A DNA stretch of 64,000 nt from assembly GCA_902810695.1 (NCBI GenBank), contig CADDYV010000004.1, positions 1 through 64,000 on the forward strand, read 5' to 3'. The stretch is from Actinomycetota bacterium. GTDB taxonomy: Bacteria > Actinomycetota > Rubrobacteria > Rubrobacterales > Rubrobacteraceae. A program made the translations under genes and the position numbers. Below are positions 33,684 through 42,868 of this stretch, piece by piece. The first letter of the stretch is position 1. Every line of letters starts with the position of its first letter. Below the pieces are notes generated by a model that saw only the letters and a program-made list of their open reading frames with translations, ran no database searches and had not been told where the DNA came from.

Positions 33684-34359
33684 CGGCGTACGCCCCCTTC
33701 ACCTCGTCGCGGACGATGCGGCCCCTGTCCAGCGCTATCACCCGCCTGCGCATCTCGTTTACCATGTCCCTGTCGTGGGTCGCCACCAGAACCGTCGTCC
33801 CGATGCGGTTGATCCTCTCCAGAAGCTGCATGAGGCTCACGCTCGTGTCGGGGTCGAGGTTTCCGGTCGGCTCGTCGGCGATGAGTATGGGCGGCTGGGA
33901 GACGAACGCCCTGGCTATGGAGACGCGCTGCTGCTCGCCGCCGGAGAGCTCTTCGGGATACCTGTCCCGCTTCTCGCTCAACCCCACGAGCTCCAGGATC
34001 TGAGGAACTTTAGCGCGAATAGAACGCCGCCGCTGTCCGGTAACCTCCATCGCGTAGGCCACGTTCTCGGCGGCAGTCTTGTTCGGCAGTAGCTTGAAGT
34101 CCTGAAACACGCATCCGATGTTGCGCCGGTGCTGCGGGATCTTGCGCCGCGGTATCGAAGAGAGCCTGGTGCCGCCCACGTATACCGCCCCCGCCGAGGG
34201 CTCCGTCTCCTTCAAGATAAGCCTCACGACCGTGGACTTCCCCGAACCGCTTGCCCCGACCAGAAACGCGAACTCCCCCTCGCCTATTTCGAGGTTAACC
34301 CGCTCCAGGGCTACGGTGTCCCGGCCATAGACCTTCGTTACGTTATCGAAACGAATCAT
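33673..34359 (-). CDS. ftsE: Cell division ATP-binding protein FtsE
   Basis: The 228-residue ABC ATPase has Walker A GASGSGKST (35-43), signature LSGGEQQRV, Walker B ILIADEPTGNLD and the switch His in ATHDRDMV. FtsE partners FtsX at the septum and couples ATP turnover to peptidoglycan hydrolysis. The ATG has GGAG six bases upstream. It is separated from the upstream DUF2993 gene by 102 bases with a strong hairpin. Confidence 0.95.
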   Translation of the reverse strand: MIRFDNVTKVYGRDTVALERVNLEIGEGEFAFLVGASGSGKSTVVRLILKETEPSAGAVYVGGTRLSSIPRRKIPQHRRNIGCVFQDFKLLPNKTAAENVAYAMEVTGQRRRSIRAKVPQILELVGLSEKRDRYPEELSGGEQQRVSIARAFVSQPPILIADEPTGNLDPDTSVSLMQLLERINRIGTTVLVATHDRDMVNEMRRRVIALDRGRIVRDEVKGAYAGEV

Positions 34360-34395
34360 TGCTTCTCCAAAACGTCCGGGAGGCTTTCGGCCTAA

Positions 34396-34425
34396 CGGCG
34401 GAGTTCCCCTCCCAAAACTCCGCCG
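34396..34425 (-). terminator. Hairpin between the DUF2993 gene and ftsE
   Basis: A perfect 10-bp stem (34396-34405 with 34416-34425, CGGCGGAGTT/AACTCCGCCG) closes a 10-base loop. No T-run follows on the minus strand, so it could be a weak terminator or a processing site. Confidence 0.4.
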
Positions 34426-34461
34426 GCCACGGAAAACAATAGCAGTAAAGGGGCCGCTTAG

Positions 34462-35190
34462 TCAACCACTCAAAAGCCTGATGTCGCCGGAGAGGATCAG
34501 ATGGTCCTTCAACACCCGTATGCCCGTGATCTTCGCCTTCAAGGGCAGATCCCTTAGCCGGTACGAAAACTCCGCCCCTATTAAAAACCTCTTGGAAAGG
34601 TTCTCCGGCACAGCAAACCCGAAGGCGGAAACCCGATCCGGCCTGAAGATCAGAGCATTATCGCGAACCCCGAGCCTGCCCCCGACGGAGATCGGGATGC
34701 TCGTGTTCAGAAGCTCGATCCGGGTTCTCAGCAACACGCCGCCTTTTTCGAGGTTAATGCTCCCGATGGGAAGCGTCTTTATCCTGGATGCAACGATCCG
34801 GTTCACCTCTCGTTGGGAGAGCTCCATCCTCGCCTTACCGGAGAGCGGCTCTCTGCTCTTCAGATCTCCGCTGGCTAGGCTCTCGATCATGTTCAGGTCG
34901 AACGGCGCAAGGTTTATCTTCACCCAATCGGGCTGCACGTTACCGAAACTCGCCTTTCGAATTACTATCCGTCCGCGCGAGAACTTTCCCACGAGCATCT
35001 TGTATGGTGGATCGCTCTTGAGCGCAATATCCGGGGCTTTGGGAAGATTCATCTGCCTCTCGATACTGCGTGCGAAAACTCCGCCCAGAAGATGTGGCAA
35101 AAAGGTGTACGGACTGCTGAGAACTATCGCGGCGGCAACCAGAACCGCGATGACTCCCAGCTTCGGAATGACGGACGGCCTCTTCCTCAA
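34462..35190 (-). CDS. DUF2993 (LmeA-like) lipid-binding protein
   Basis: The 242-residue protein has one N-terminal hydrophobic segment (about 10-30), an anchor or signal, and then a beta-rich region with LKSDPPYKMLVGKFSRGRI and repeated strands typical of DUF2993. The mycobacterial member LmeA binds phospholipid in the periplasm and helps make envelope lipoglycans; the same role here is inference. The TTG start lies four bases after the prfB stop, so the two are coupled. Confidence 0.8.
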   Translation of the reverse strand: MRKRPSVIPKLGVIAVLVAAAIVLSSPYTFLPHLLGGVFARSIERQMNLPKAPDIALKSDPPYKMLVGKFSRGRIVIRKASFGNVQPDWVKINLAPFDLNMIESLASGDLKSREPLSGKARMELSQREVNRIVASRIKTLPIGSINLEKGGVLLRTRIELLNTSIPISVGGRLGVRDNALIFRPDRVSAFGFAVPENLSKRFLIGAEFSYRLRDLPLKAKITGIRVLKDHLILSGDIRLLSG

Positions 35191-35194
35191 GCCG

Positions 35195-36367
35195 CTAGAC
35201 CGCTGGAGACCTGTTCTTTAGGTAGGCGTAGATGAATGCGTCGAGGTCTCCGTCCAGCACCCTCTCCACGTCGCTCGTCTCCTCGCCGGTGCGGTGGTCC
35301 TTGACGAGCTTGTACGGGTGCAGGACGTAGGAGCGGATCTGGGATCCCCATTCTATATCGGCCTTCTCTCCGCTCTGGGCGGCGATCTCCTGCTCGCGCT
35401 TCTCGCGTTCGAGCTCGAAGAGCCGAGCCCTCAAGACCCGCATGGCGACCTCGCGGTTCTGGTGCTGGCTCCGCTCGTTCTGGCACTGCACCACAATACC
35501 GGTCGGCAGATGCGTAATTCGTACCGCCGAGTCGGTTTTGTTGACGTGCTGTCCGCCCGCTCCCGAGGCGCGGTAGGTATCTACCTTGAGGTCTTTCTCG
35601 TCTATCTCGACCTCGACCGCGTCGCTCACCACCGGGGCCACCGCAACGGAAGCGAAGCTCGTGTGCCTCCTTGCCCCCGCGTCGAACGGGCTGATCCTGA
35701 CGAGCCGGTGCACCCCCCGCTCCGCCGAGAGGAGCCCGAAGGCGTACTCCCCACTCACGGTGAAGGTGGCGCTCTTTATCCCGGCCTCTTCTCCCTCGGT
35801 GTACTCGATGACTTCTATGTCGAATTCGTGGCGCTCCGCCCACCGCCGGTACATCCGGGCGAGCATCTCCGCCCAGTCCTGGGAGTCCACCCCGCCCGCC
35901 CCGGAGTTTATCGTGAGGATCGCCGCCCCCTCGTCATACTCGCCGGAGAAGAGCCTGGCAACCTCCTGCTCTTCCAGGACGCTTTCTATCCTCCTTAGCT
36001 CCTCCTCGACCTCCGGCAGGAGATCCCCTTCTTCCTCGGCCAGATCCAGGATCTCCTCGGAGTCGGAGAGCCGTCTGCGCAGGTCTTGCAGAAGCCGCAG
36101 CCTGTCCTGCACCCGCGAGAACCGGGAGGAAACTTGCTTGGCCTCTTCTGGATCTCCCCAGAAGTCGGGACGACTCATCTCCCCGGCAAGCTTCTCCGCC
36201 TCGGCCTGCAGGCTCTCCACGTCGAAGAACTCCTCAAGCTCCGAAAGGCGGTACTCCAGGTCGGCGATTTTCTCGCGCGGCTCCGTCGTTAACCACCTAC
36301 CTGCAGAGTGGGAGCGCCCGGGCGACCGTGGCACTTTTTGTACTTCTTGCCGCTCCCGCACGGGCAC
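35195..36367 (-). CDS. prfB: Peptide chain release factor 2
   Basis: The protein terminates translation at UGA and UAA. It has the RF2 codon-recognition SPF tripeptide in [15 protein letters not shown] and the catalytic GGQ in [17 protein letters not shown]. The full frame is 390 residues from GTG 36367, but its first 25 or so residues lie over the end of secA and have no RF2 likeness; conserved sequence begins at [15 protein letters not shown]. No ATG, GTG or TTG lies at that point. An AGGTAGG six bases before an ACG codon (36286) raises the chance of a rare ACG start. The usual programmed frameshift site is absent: the place where CTTTGAC is normally found reads CTTCGAC, in frame. Confidence 0.9.
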   Translation of the reverse strand: MPVRERQEVQKVPRSPGRSHSAGRWLTTEPREKIADLEYRLSELEEFFDVESLQAEAEKLAGEMSRPDFWGDPEEAKQVSSRFSRVQDRLRLLQDLRRRLSDSEEILDLAEEEGDLLPEVEEELRRIESVLEEQEVARLFSGEYDEGAAILTINSGAGGVDSQDWAEMLARMYRRWAERHEFDIEVIEYTEGEEAGIKSATFTVSGEYAFGLLSAERGVHRLVRISPFDAGARRHTSFASVAVAPVVSDAVEVEIDEKDLKVDTYRASGAGGQHVNKTDSAVRITHLPTGIVVQCQNERSQHQNREVAMRVLRARLFELEREKREQEIAAQSGEKADIEWGSQIRSYVLHPYKLVKDHRTGEETSDVERVLDGDLDAFIYAYLKNRSPAV

Positions 36368-38985
36368 GGGTCGTTGCGCCCGACCTTCTGGTTCGCCCGG
36401 CGCGGGCTCTTGGGAGCAGGGTTGGGCTCCTCGTCCCCGCCGCTGTAGGAGAGCTGTTCCAGATCCGTCTCCGTAAGCTGGATGTTCTCGACGCGGTAGA
36501 TGTAGGTTACGTAGTCTTCCTTGAGACCCTGCTCCATCTCCTGGAACATCTCGTAACCCTCGCGCTTGTACTCGACCAGTGGGTCTCTCTGCCCCAGACC
36601 ACGCCAGCCGATTCCTTCACGCAGATACTCCATGTCGTAGAGGTGCTCGCGCCACCGCTGGTCCACTATGGACAAAAGCGTCCTGCGCTCGGCCTCCTCG
36701 AAGGAGTCCAGCCCGTCCTCGCGCACGAGCCCGAGCCGGTCCAGCTCTTCGGTTCTCTCCTCCCACTCGGCCTTTCTCTCTTCGAGTCGCTCGCGGGCGT
36801 CTTCGAGAACCATCTCCAGGACCTGCTCGCTCGTCATCTCCTCGACATCGAGCCCCTTGAAGTCTATGGAGCTCGGGTAGAAGCGTTTGATCTCCGTCTC
36901 CAGCGCCTCCATGTCCCAGTCCTCCGGGTAGGCGTTATCGGAGACGTAGCGGCCCACCACATCCGAGAGGACTTCCTCGACGTAGGCCATCGTGTCCACC
37001 TTCCCGCCCATCAAGATGTCGCGCCGGATGGCGTAGATGACCTCGCGCTGCTTGTTCAGCACGTCGTCGTATTCCAGGATCCTCTTGCGGGCCTGGAAGT
37101 TCTGGCTCTCGACCTGCTCCTGCGCCCGCCTCACCGAGCCGGAGACCATGCCAGCCTCTATTGGCACGTTCTCCTCCAGCCCGATGCGGTTGACGAGGTT
37201 CTGCATCCTCTCTCCGCCGAAGAGCCGCAAGAGGTCGTCCTCGAAAGACAGATAGAACCGGGACTCGCCCGGATCCCCCTGCCTGCCCGAACGTCCGCGG
37301 AGTTGGTTGTCTATCCGGCGCGACTCGTGCCGCTCGGTCCCGAGGACGTAGAGTCCACCCAGGTTAACCACCTTCAGCGATTCCAGCGTGCGTCCCTCCA
37401 GCATGTCCCGGCTGATGGTCGGGTACTTGTCCATGATCTCCTCAGCCAGACGCTCGTGCTCCTCGGTCCACTCCTCGTCAACTTCTTCGGAGCCGCCGAG
37501 CTTGATGTCTGTCCCGCGTCCGGCCATGTTGGTGGCGATGGTAACGGCACCGAGCTTACCGGCTTCGGCGATTATCTCCGCCTCGCGCTCGTGCTGCTTG
37601 GCGTTGAGGACGTTGTGCCGGATCCCGCGCCGCTTGAGCATCCCCGAAAGATGCTCGGAGACCTCGACCGAGACCGTACCGATAAGAATCGGTTGTCCCT
37701 TCTCGTGACGCTCCATGATGTCCTCGACGGTGGCGTTGTACTTGGACTTCTTGGAGCGGTAGACGAGATCGTCTTTGTCTTTCCGGATCATCTCCCGGTG
37801 CGTCGGGATGGAGACGACCTCCATCTTGTAGATGTGCATGAACTCGTCGGCCTCGGTCGCCGCCGTACCGGTCATGCCCGCGAGCTTGTCGTACATGCGG
37901 AAGTAGTTCTGGATGGTGATGGTGGCGACCGTCTGGTTCTCTTCCTTGATCGCCACTCCCTCTTTGGCTTCTATGGCCTGGTGAAGCCCCTCAGAGTAGC
38001 GCCGTCCCTCCAGGATGCGCCCGGTGAACTCGTCCACGATCAGGACCTCGCCGTCGCGCACGATGTACTCATCATCCCGCTTGAACAGCGTGTGCGCCCT
38101 GAGCGCCTGGTTGAGGTGGTTGACCAGGTTTGCGTTCACATCTTCGTAAAGATTTTCTATCCCCAGAGCCTTCTCGACCTTGGCGACGCCCTCTTCGGTC
38201 GGGGCGACCTGCTGCTTCTTCTCGTCCACCTCGTAGTCCTCGCCTTCCTTGAGCGTCGGGACCACGGCGGCGAAGCGGTAGTAGGTGTCGGCCGCGCTCT
38301 CCGGGATGCCGGAGATGATGAGCGGCGTCCTGGCCTCGTCTATGAGGATGGAGTCAACCTCGTCCACGATGGCGTACCTGAGGTCACGCTGCACGAGTTG
38401 ATCCGGCGAGGTAGCGAGGTTGTCCCGCAGGTAGTCGAAGCCAAACTGGGTGTTGGTGCCGTAGGTTACGTCTGCGGCGTAGGCTTCCTTACGCTCGTCG
38501 AAGTCCATCCAGTCCTGGACGACGCCGACCTTGAGTCCCAGGAAGTCGTAGATCGGACCCATCCACTCAGCGTCGCGGCGGGCCAGGTAGTCGTTGACGG
38601 TGACGACGTGGACGCCTTCTCCGGCGAGCGCGTTGAGGTAAACGGGCATCGTGGCCGCCAGAGTTTTACCTTCACCGGTCTTCATCTCGGCGATCTTGCC
38701 CTGGTGCAGAACGATCCCACCCATCACCTGCACGTCGAAAGGCCGTAAGCCCAGGGTGCGCTTTGCGACCTCTCTTACGACCGCGAACGCCTCGTTCATG
38801 ATGTCATCGAGCGTCTCACCGCCCCCGAGCCGTTCGCGGAACTCTTCTGTCTTGGCGCGGAGCTCCTCGTCGGAGAGCTTTGAGATCTCCGGTTCGAGCG
38901 CCGAGACTTCCTCGACTTCGCCCCAGAGAGCTTTGACCTTGCGGCCTTCGCCCATGCGCAGGATTTTGGTCAAAAGGTTAGCCAC
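36289..38985 (-). CDS. secA: Preprotein translocase ATPase SecA
   Basis: The 898-residue motor drives proteins through SecYEG. Walker A is MKTGEGKT (101-108), followed by [14 protein letters not shown] and [20 protein letters not shown] of the DEAD motor, then [11 protein letters not shown] and the [11 protein letters not shown] motif VI. The C-terminus carries the zinc-binding SEC-C motif [19 protein letters not shown] at 38985 has GAGG nine bases upstream. It is followed by prfB with an overlap and preceded by hpf, a common arrangement. Confidence 0.97.
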   Translation of the reverse strand: MANLLTKILRMGEGRKVKALWGEVEEVSALEPEISKLSDEELRAKTEEFRERLGGGETLDDIMNEAFAVVREVAKRTLGLRPFDVQVMGGIVLHQGKIAEMKTGEGKTLAATMPVYLNALAGEGVHVVTVNDYLARRDAEWMGPIYDFLGLKVGVVQDWMDFDERKEAYAADVTYGTNTQFGFDYLRDNLATSPDQLVQRDLRYAIVDEVDSILIDEARTPLIISGIPESAADTYYRFAAVVPTLKEGEDYEVDEKKQQVAPTEEGVAKVEKALGIENLYEDVNANLVNHLNQALRAHTLFKRDDEYIVRDGEVLIVDEFTGRILEGRRYSEGLHQAIEAKEGVAIKEENQTVATITIQNYFRMYDKLAGMTGTAATEADEFMHIYKMEVVSIPTHREMIRKDKDDLVYRSKKSKYNATVEDIMERHEKGQPILIGTVSVEVSEHLSGMLKRRGIRHNVLNAKQHEREAEIIAEAGKLGAVTIATNMAGRGTDIKLGGSEEVDEEWTEEHERLAEEIMDKYPTISRDMLEGRTLESLKVVNLGGLYVLGTERHESRRIDNQLRGRSGRQGDPGESRFYLSFEDDLLRLFGGERMQNLVNRIGLEENVPIEAGMVSGSVRRAQEQVESQNFQARKRILEYDDVLNKQREVIYAIRRDILMGGKVDTMAYVEEVLSDVVGRYVSDNAYPEDWDMEALETEIKRFYPSSIDFKGLDVEEMTSEQVLEMVLEDARERLEERKAEWEERTEELDRLGLVREDGLDSFEEAERRTLLSIVDQRWREHLYDMEYLREGIGWRGLGQRDPLVEYKREGYEMFQEMEQGLKEDYVTYIYRVENIQLTETDLEQLSYSGGDEEPNPAPKSPRRANQKVGRNDPCPCGSGKKYKKCHGRPGAPTLQVGG

Positions 38986-39012
38986 TATTAATTACCTCGC
39001 CGGATTTCTCGA

Positions 39013-39582
39013 CTATCTTGCGGGCTCGATGAGCCCGTAGTTTCCATCACGACGCCGGTATACCACATTTATGTCGCCTGTTTCGGCACTGGTGAACACG
39101 TAAAAGTCATGGTCCAGAAGCTCCATCTGCAGAGCCGCCTCCTCGGGGCTCATCGGTTTCATCTGAAATTGCTTGGTCCGCACTATTTTAGCGCCGATCT
39201 CGTCTTCTTCATCCACCACAAAGGGTTGCGGCGAGTGCGGCTCCTGGGAAGCTTTCTTGAGCTGGCCGTGCCAGCGGTCGATCTGACGCCCCCGATAGCG
39301 CCTCACCTGCCGCTCCAGTTTGTCGCTCATCAAGTCTATCGAGGCGTACATGTCTGGCGAGGCTTCCCGTGCCTTCAGAACCGTCCCGTTTATGAACATG
39401 GTCGTCTCCGCTACCTCGGGCTCCGGGATCGAAGGGTTGCGCTCGTGGATCAACTCCACCTCGGCCCGCGAGACGCTGCGCTCCTCATCGAAGAACTTGC
39501 CGAGGCGCTCGACTTTCTCCCGCGCATACCGCTCCAGCGCCTCGGTAAGCGAGATATTGCGTCCCTTGACCGCTACCTCCAC
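39013..39582 (-). CDS. hpf: Ribosome hibernation promoting factor, long form
   Basis: The 189-residue protein joins ribosomes into inactive dimers under starvation. The N-terminal domain binds the small subunit (VAVKGRNISLTEALERYA), and a C-terminal dimerisation domain (IVRTKQFQMKPMSPEEAALQMELLDHDFYVF) defines the long form. I choose GTG 39582, which has GGAGG five bases upstream; a frame starting at 39612 would abut the preceding gene. It lies between the ComF-like gene and secA on the same strand. Confidence 0.93.
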   Translation of the reverse strand: MEVAVKGRNISLTEALERYAREKVERLGKFFDEERSVSRAEVELIHERNPSIPEPEVAETTMFINGTVLKAREASPDMYASIDLMSDKLERQVRRYRGRQIDRWHGQLKKASQEPHSPQPFVVDEEDEIGAKIVRTKQFQMKPMSPEEAALQMELLDHDFYVFTSAETGDINVVYRRRDGNYGLIEPAR

Positions 39583-39596
39583 CGCATCCTCCTTTC

Positions 39597-40277
39597 CTAG
39601 CACGTCCTGCAAAAGCTCAGAGCGTGAACTTCCCTGGCTCCCGCTTTAATCAACGCACCAGCACACGAACTCATGGTCGCCCCGGTAGTAAAAACGTCGT
39701 CAACCAGCAGAACTTTCCCCGCAACCGGTCCCCTGGCTCCAAATGCGCCACTCACGTTCACCCACCGTTCAGAGCCGGAGAGCTCCACCTGGTCCCTGGT
39801 TCTCCTCACGGCTACGAGTTTATCCGATATGGGAGAGTTTATCTTCTCTGACAGACCACGCGCCATAAGCTCTGCCTGATTGAATCCCCTTCTCCTGAGC
39901 CGCGAGCGGTGCAACGGCACCGGCACCACAAGGTCGAACTTCCCCTGTACCATCTCCAGCATGAGCGGAACCATCAACCTCTCCACCACCCTTATATACC
40001 CCCGATACTTGAGGGCGTGGACGATCTCTTTTCCCACCCCCTCGTACTTCAGCGGTGCCCGGGCACTCTCGAACTTGTAGTCGGCGTTCTTGCAGTTTTC
40101 GCAGACGAAGGTCTCGAAAGCCGTCGGCGCCCCGCAACGCTGGCAAAAGGGGTGCTTGATCTCGGGAAGTTCCGCAAAACACCTCTCGCAGAGCAGATCG
40201 CTCGCCCGCCGGCCGCAGCCGACGCAGTGCTGCGGATAGAAGAGATCAGCCAGAGCCGAGAGGTAAGCTCGGTACAT
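39597..40277 (-). CDS. ComF-family phosphoribosyltransferase-like protein
   Basis: The 226-residue protein has an N-terminal double zinc finger (CVGCGRR, CERCF, CQRCG, CENC) followed by a phosphoribosyltransferase fold with VLLVDDVFTTGATM as PRPP loop. This is the ComF/GntX layout. Relatives take part in DNA uptake in competent bacteria, but the family is found widely in non-competent ones. GAGG lies five bases before the ATG. The hpf start follows 14 bases later. Confidence 0.85.
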   Translation of the reverse strand: MYRAYLSALADLFYPQHCVGCGRRASDLLCERCFAELPEIKHPFCQRCGAPTAFETFVCENCKNADYKFESARAPLKYEGVGKEIVHALKYRGYIRVVERLMVPLMLEMVQGKFDLVVPVPLHRSRLRRRGFNQAELMARGLSEKINSPISDKLVAVRRTRDQVELSGSERWVNVSGAFGARGPVAGKVLLVDDVFTTGATMSSCAGALIKAGAREVHALSFCRTC

Positions 40278-40312
40278 ATTTACCTCAAAGCCGACAGTTG
40301 GTCGTTAAAAGC

Positions 40313-41416
40313 TCAAAAACTCAGGCTGCGAGGAGAAAGGACAACGCCGGGGTTCACGCGGATACCCTGATCCAGGATGTTGCCCTCGCCGATCACGCAC
40401 TCCGCGCCCAGCACAGAGAGCCCTCGAACGATGGCTCTCTGTCCCACTCGCGCGCCGGGACCAATGATCGAACCCCGCACCACGGCTCCTGCCTCTACCT
40501 CCGCGCCGTCGAGCAGGATACTCCCTTCCACGACCGCTCCCTCCCCGATACGGCACCCATACCCCAGCGACGACCTTCCGCCGATGGTCGCCCGGTGTCC
40601 GATCCTGCACCCCGCCGCAACCGAGACCGGAGGGAGTATCTTCACGTTTTTGCCCACCTCGGTAGAGTCATCCACGCTGAGATACTCGAAGTTCTCATCC
40701 GCTCCCACCGCGCCAGAGAGTGCGTCGTGGGAGGCGGCGAGGTAGCTGCGCGGCGTCCCGATGTCCCGCCAATACGCGCTGGATACGTAGGCCCGCAGCT
40801 TCCCCTGCTCCTGCAGGCGGGGGAAGATCTCGCGCTCTATCGAGACCTCACGGCCTTTGGGGATCATATCCAGAACTCCCGGTTCGAGAACGTAGACGCC
40901 AGCGTTGATCAGGTTGGTCGTGATCTCATCGTAGGCTGGCTTCTCTATGAAGCGGTGGACCAGCATCTCGTGGTCCACCTCGACAAGCCCGTAGGCCGTC
41001 GGGTCCTCGACGCTGGTCAGCGTGATCGTCGCGAAAGCCCCGGACTCCTGGTGCGTCCGGATGGCTTCTTTCAGATCCAGCCCCGAGAGCACATCCCCGT
41101 TTACCACGACGAGCGGATCGCCTTTAAGGTATTTCTCAGCGTTTTTGATCCCGCCCGCCGTCCCGAGGGGATGGTCCTCCACGGCGTAGTCAATCTTGAA
41201 GTCGTCCAGGTCTTTACGCTTGGCGAAATACGCCTGGATCGGGTCCGGCAGGTAGCCCATGGAGAGCACCGCCCCATCCAGCCCGCCGGATCGCAGGAAC
41301 TTCACCATGTAGCTCATAAACGGTTCGTTCCGCAGGGGAACGAGGGCCTTGGGAATATGATAGGTGATCGGTCTGAGCCGCGTACCTTTTCCGCCGACGA
41401 GTATTACTGCTTGCAT
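40313..41416 (-). CDS. NDP-sugar nucleotidyltransferase with left-handed beta-helix
   Basis: The 367-residue enzyme transfers a nucleotide to a sugar 1-phosphate. The N-terminal domain has the nucleotide loop GGKGTRLRPIT and PKALVPL, then VVNGDVLSG as metal site and IEKPAY. From about residue 255 hexapeptide repeats form a beta-helix (VAAGCRIGHRATIGG onward). It looks like a mannose-1-phosphate guanylyltransferase or glucose-1-phosphate thymidylyltransferase relative; sugar and nucleotide cannot be told. It is 12 bases from nuoN, probably on the nuo transcript. Confidence 0.85.
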   Translation of the reverse strand: MQAVILVGGKGTRLRPITYHIPKALVPLRNEPFMSYMVKFLRSGGLDGAVLSMGYLPDPIQAYFAKRKDLDDFKIDYAVEDHPLGTAGGIKNAEKYLKGDPLVVVNGDVLSGLDLKEAIRTHQESGAFATITLTSVEDPTAYGLVEVDHEMLVHRFIEKPAYDEITTNLINAGVYVLEPGVLDMIPKGREVSIEREIFPRLQEQGKLRAYVSSAYWRDIGTPRSYLAASHDALSGAVGADENFEYLSVDDSTEVGKNVKILPPVSVAAGCRIGHRATIGGRSSLGYGCRIGEGAVVEGSILLDGAEVEAGAVVRGSIIGPGARVGQRAIVRGLSVLGAECVIGEGNILDQGIRVNPGVVLSPRSLSF

Positions 41417-41428
41417 AGGAGCCCCAGC

Positions 41429-42868
41429 TTACAACAAACCGGAAGACCCCGCCACTGCCGCGAGCGGGATTATGATGATGAAGAACAGCACCGTGATAAT
41501 CGCCAGCGCATAGACGGAGAACTTGAGCGGCCCTTCACCTTTGGTCTCGCCGGTACCCGCGACTGGCTCCTCGAAGATCATGTTGCGGACGATGCCGAAG
41601 TAGTACGGAACCGAGAGGACCGTATTCACCACCAGCACCCCGACGGTAACGTAGGTGAGGATGGACCCGGACCCTGTGCCCGCGATGATGATCCAGAGCT
41701 TGCCCCAGAAACCCGACAGGGGCGGAATCCCCACGAGCGCGGCCATGAACAAGAACATGCTCGCCGCCACCATGGGGCGGGTGCGAATCAAACCGTTAAA
41801 GCTCTTGGTGTCCTCGCCCACGAGGTCTATCACCAGGAACGCCCCGAGGTTCATCGCTGCGTACGCGGCGGAGTAGATCATGACCGCCTGCACCGCCTCC
41901 GCCTTTGCTCCCCCCTGCAGGGCCGCGAACGCCGTCAGCACGTACCCCGAGTGGGCCACCGAGCTGTATGCGAGCATCCTGCGGACGTTGCTTTGTCTTA
42001 AGGCAAACAGGTTTCCAGTGAACATGGTAACGATCGCCAGGACCGCCGCGATAGCCGTCCACACCCGCGCCTCGCCCGGCATCCCCTCGACGAGTATCCT
42101 GAGCAGGATGGCGAAGGTCGCCGCCTTCGGTGCGACCGACAGGAATGCCGCCGCGCTGGTCGGCGCACCCTGGTAGGCATCCGGAGTCCAGAAGTGAAAC
42201 GGCGCCGCCGAGACCTTGAACGCGAAGCCGCTGAGCAGCAGGATCAGACCGAGCAGGGCGACCGGCGAGGCATGTCCAGAGGAGAAGGCTTTCGCCACTC
42301 CCGAGAGGTTCGCGGAGCTGGATGCGCCGTAGATCAGGACTATACCGTACAGCAAGACCGATGATGCTACAGCGCCCGTGATGATGTACTTCATTCCGCC
42401 CTCGGCGCTCTCGCGGCGGCTCCGGTCGAAGGCCACCATAGCGTACGAAGGTATCGTCGCCAGCTCCAGAGCCAGGAATACCCCGAACAGATCCCGCATC
42501 GAGACCAGCAATAAAGCCCCCAGAACCACCGAGAGGATGAGGGTAAGGTACTCGGTTGCATCACCAGTACCCTGCGCCCAACGCGTGGCTGCCAGGCTCG
42601 CGAAGAACGCGGATCCCGCCACGACCAGCTTGAAGTAGAGCGCGAACCCGTCCACCACGTATCCGCCGCCGAAGAAGCTACCATGAAAACCGCTAGCCAG
42701 GAGCCACGCCGAGCTCGCGAAGATCAACACCGTCCCCAGAGCGGTGATCCCGCTAACCAGTCCTGCGGCGCGTTCGGCGAAGACTCCGACCATCAGCACG
42801 AGCAGCAAGAAGATAGCCGCGATGATCTCCGGGATCAGGCCGACGAAAGTCTCTGCTGAGTACGGCAC
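41429..42868 (-). CDS. nuoN: NADH-quinone oxidoreductase subunit N
   Basis: The 479-residue, about 14-helix antiporter-like subunit of complex I pumps protons in the membrane arm. Conserved Lys and Glu lie in hydrophobic helices, and FKVSAAPFHFWTPDAYQGAP is the family signature. GTG at 42868 overlaps the nuoM stop by one base (TAGTG). It is the last nuo gene of the operon. Confidence 0.95.
   Translation of the reverse strand: MPYSAETFVGLIPEIIAAIFLLLVLMVGVFAERAAGLVSGITALGTVLIFASSAWLLASGFHGSFFGGGYVVDGFALYFKLVVAGSAFFASLAATRWAQGTGDATEYLTLILSVVLGALLLVSMRDLFGVFLALELATIPSYAMVAFDRSRRESAEGGMKYIITGAVASSVLLYGIVLIYGASSSANLSGVAKAFSSGHASPVALLGLILLLSGFAFKVSAAPFHFWTPDAYQGAPTSAAAFLSVAPKAATFAILLRILVEGMPGEARVWTAIAAVLAIVTMFTGNLFALRQSNVRRMLAYSSVAHSGYVLTAFAALQGGAKAEAVQAVMIYSAAYAAMNLGAFLVIDLVGEDTKSFNGLIRTRPMVAASMFLFMAALVGIPPLSGFWGKLWIIIAGTGSGSILTYVTVGVLVVNTVLSVPYYFGIVRNMIFEEPVAGTGETKGEGPLKFSVYALAIITVLFFIIIIPLAAVAGSSGLL

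Noticed and set aside
35195-36367. Programmed +1 frameshift in prfB
   Set aside because: The needed CTTTGAC is CTTCGAC here and the coding frame runs through without a UGA.
36328-38748. An 806-residue open frame on the plus strand opposite secA
   Set aside because: It is the antisense of a clear secA gene, has no ribosome site or family likeness, and such frames arise from third-position GC bias.
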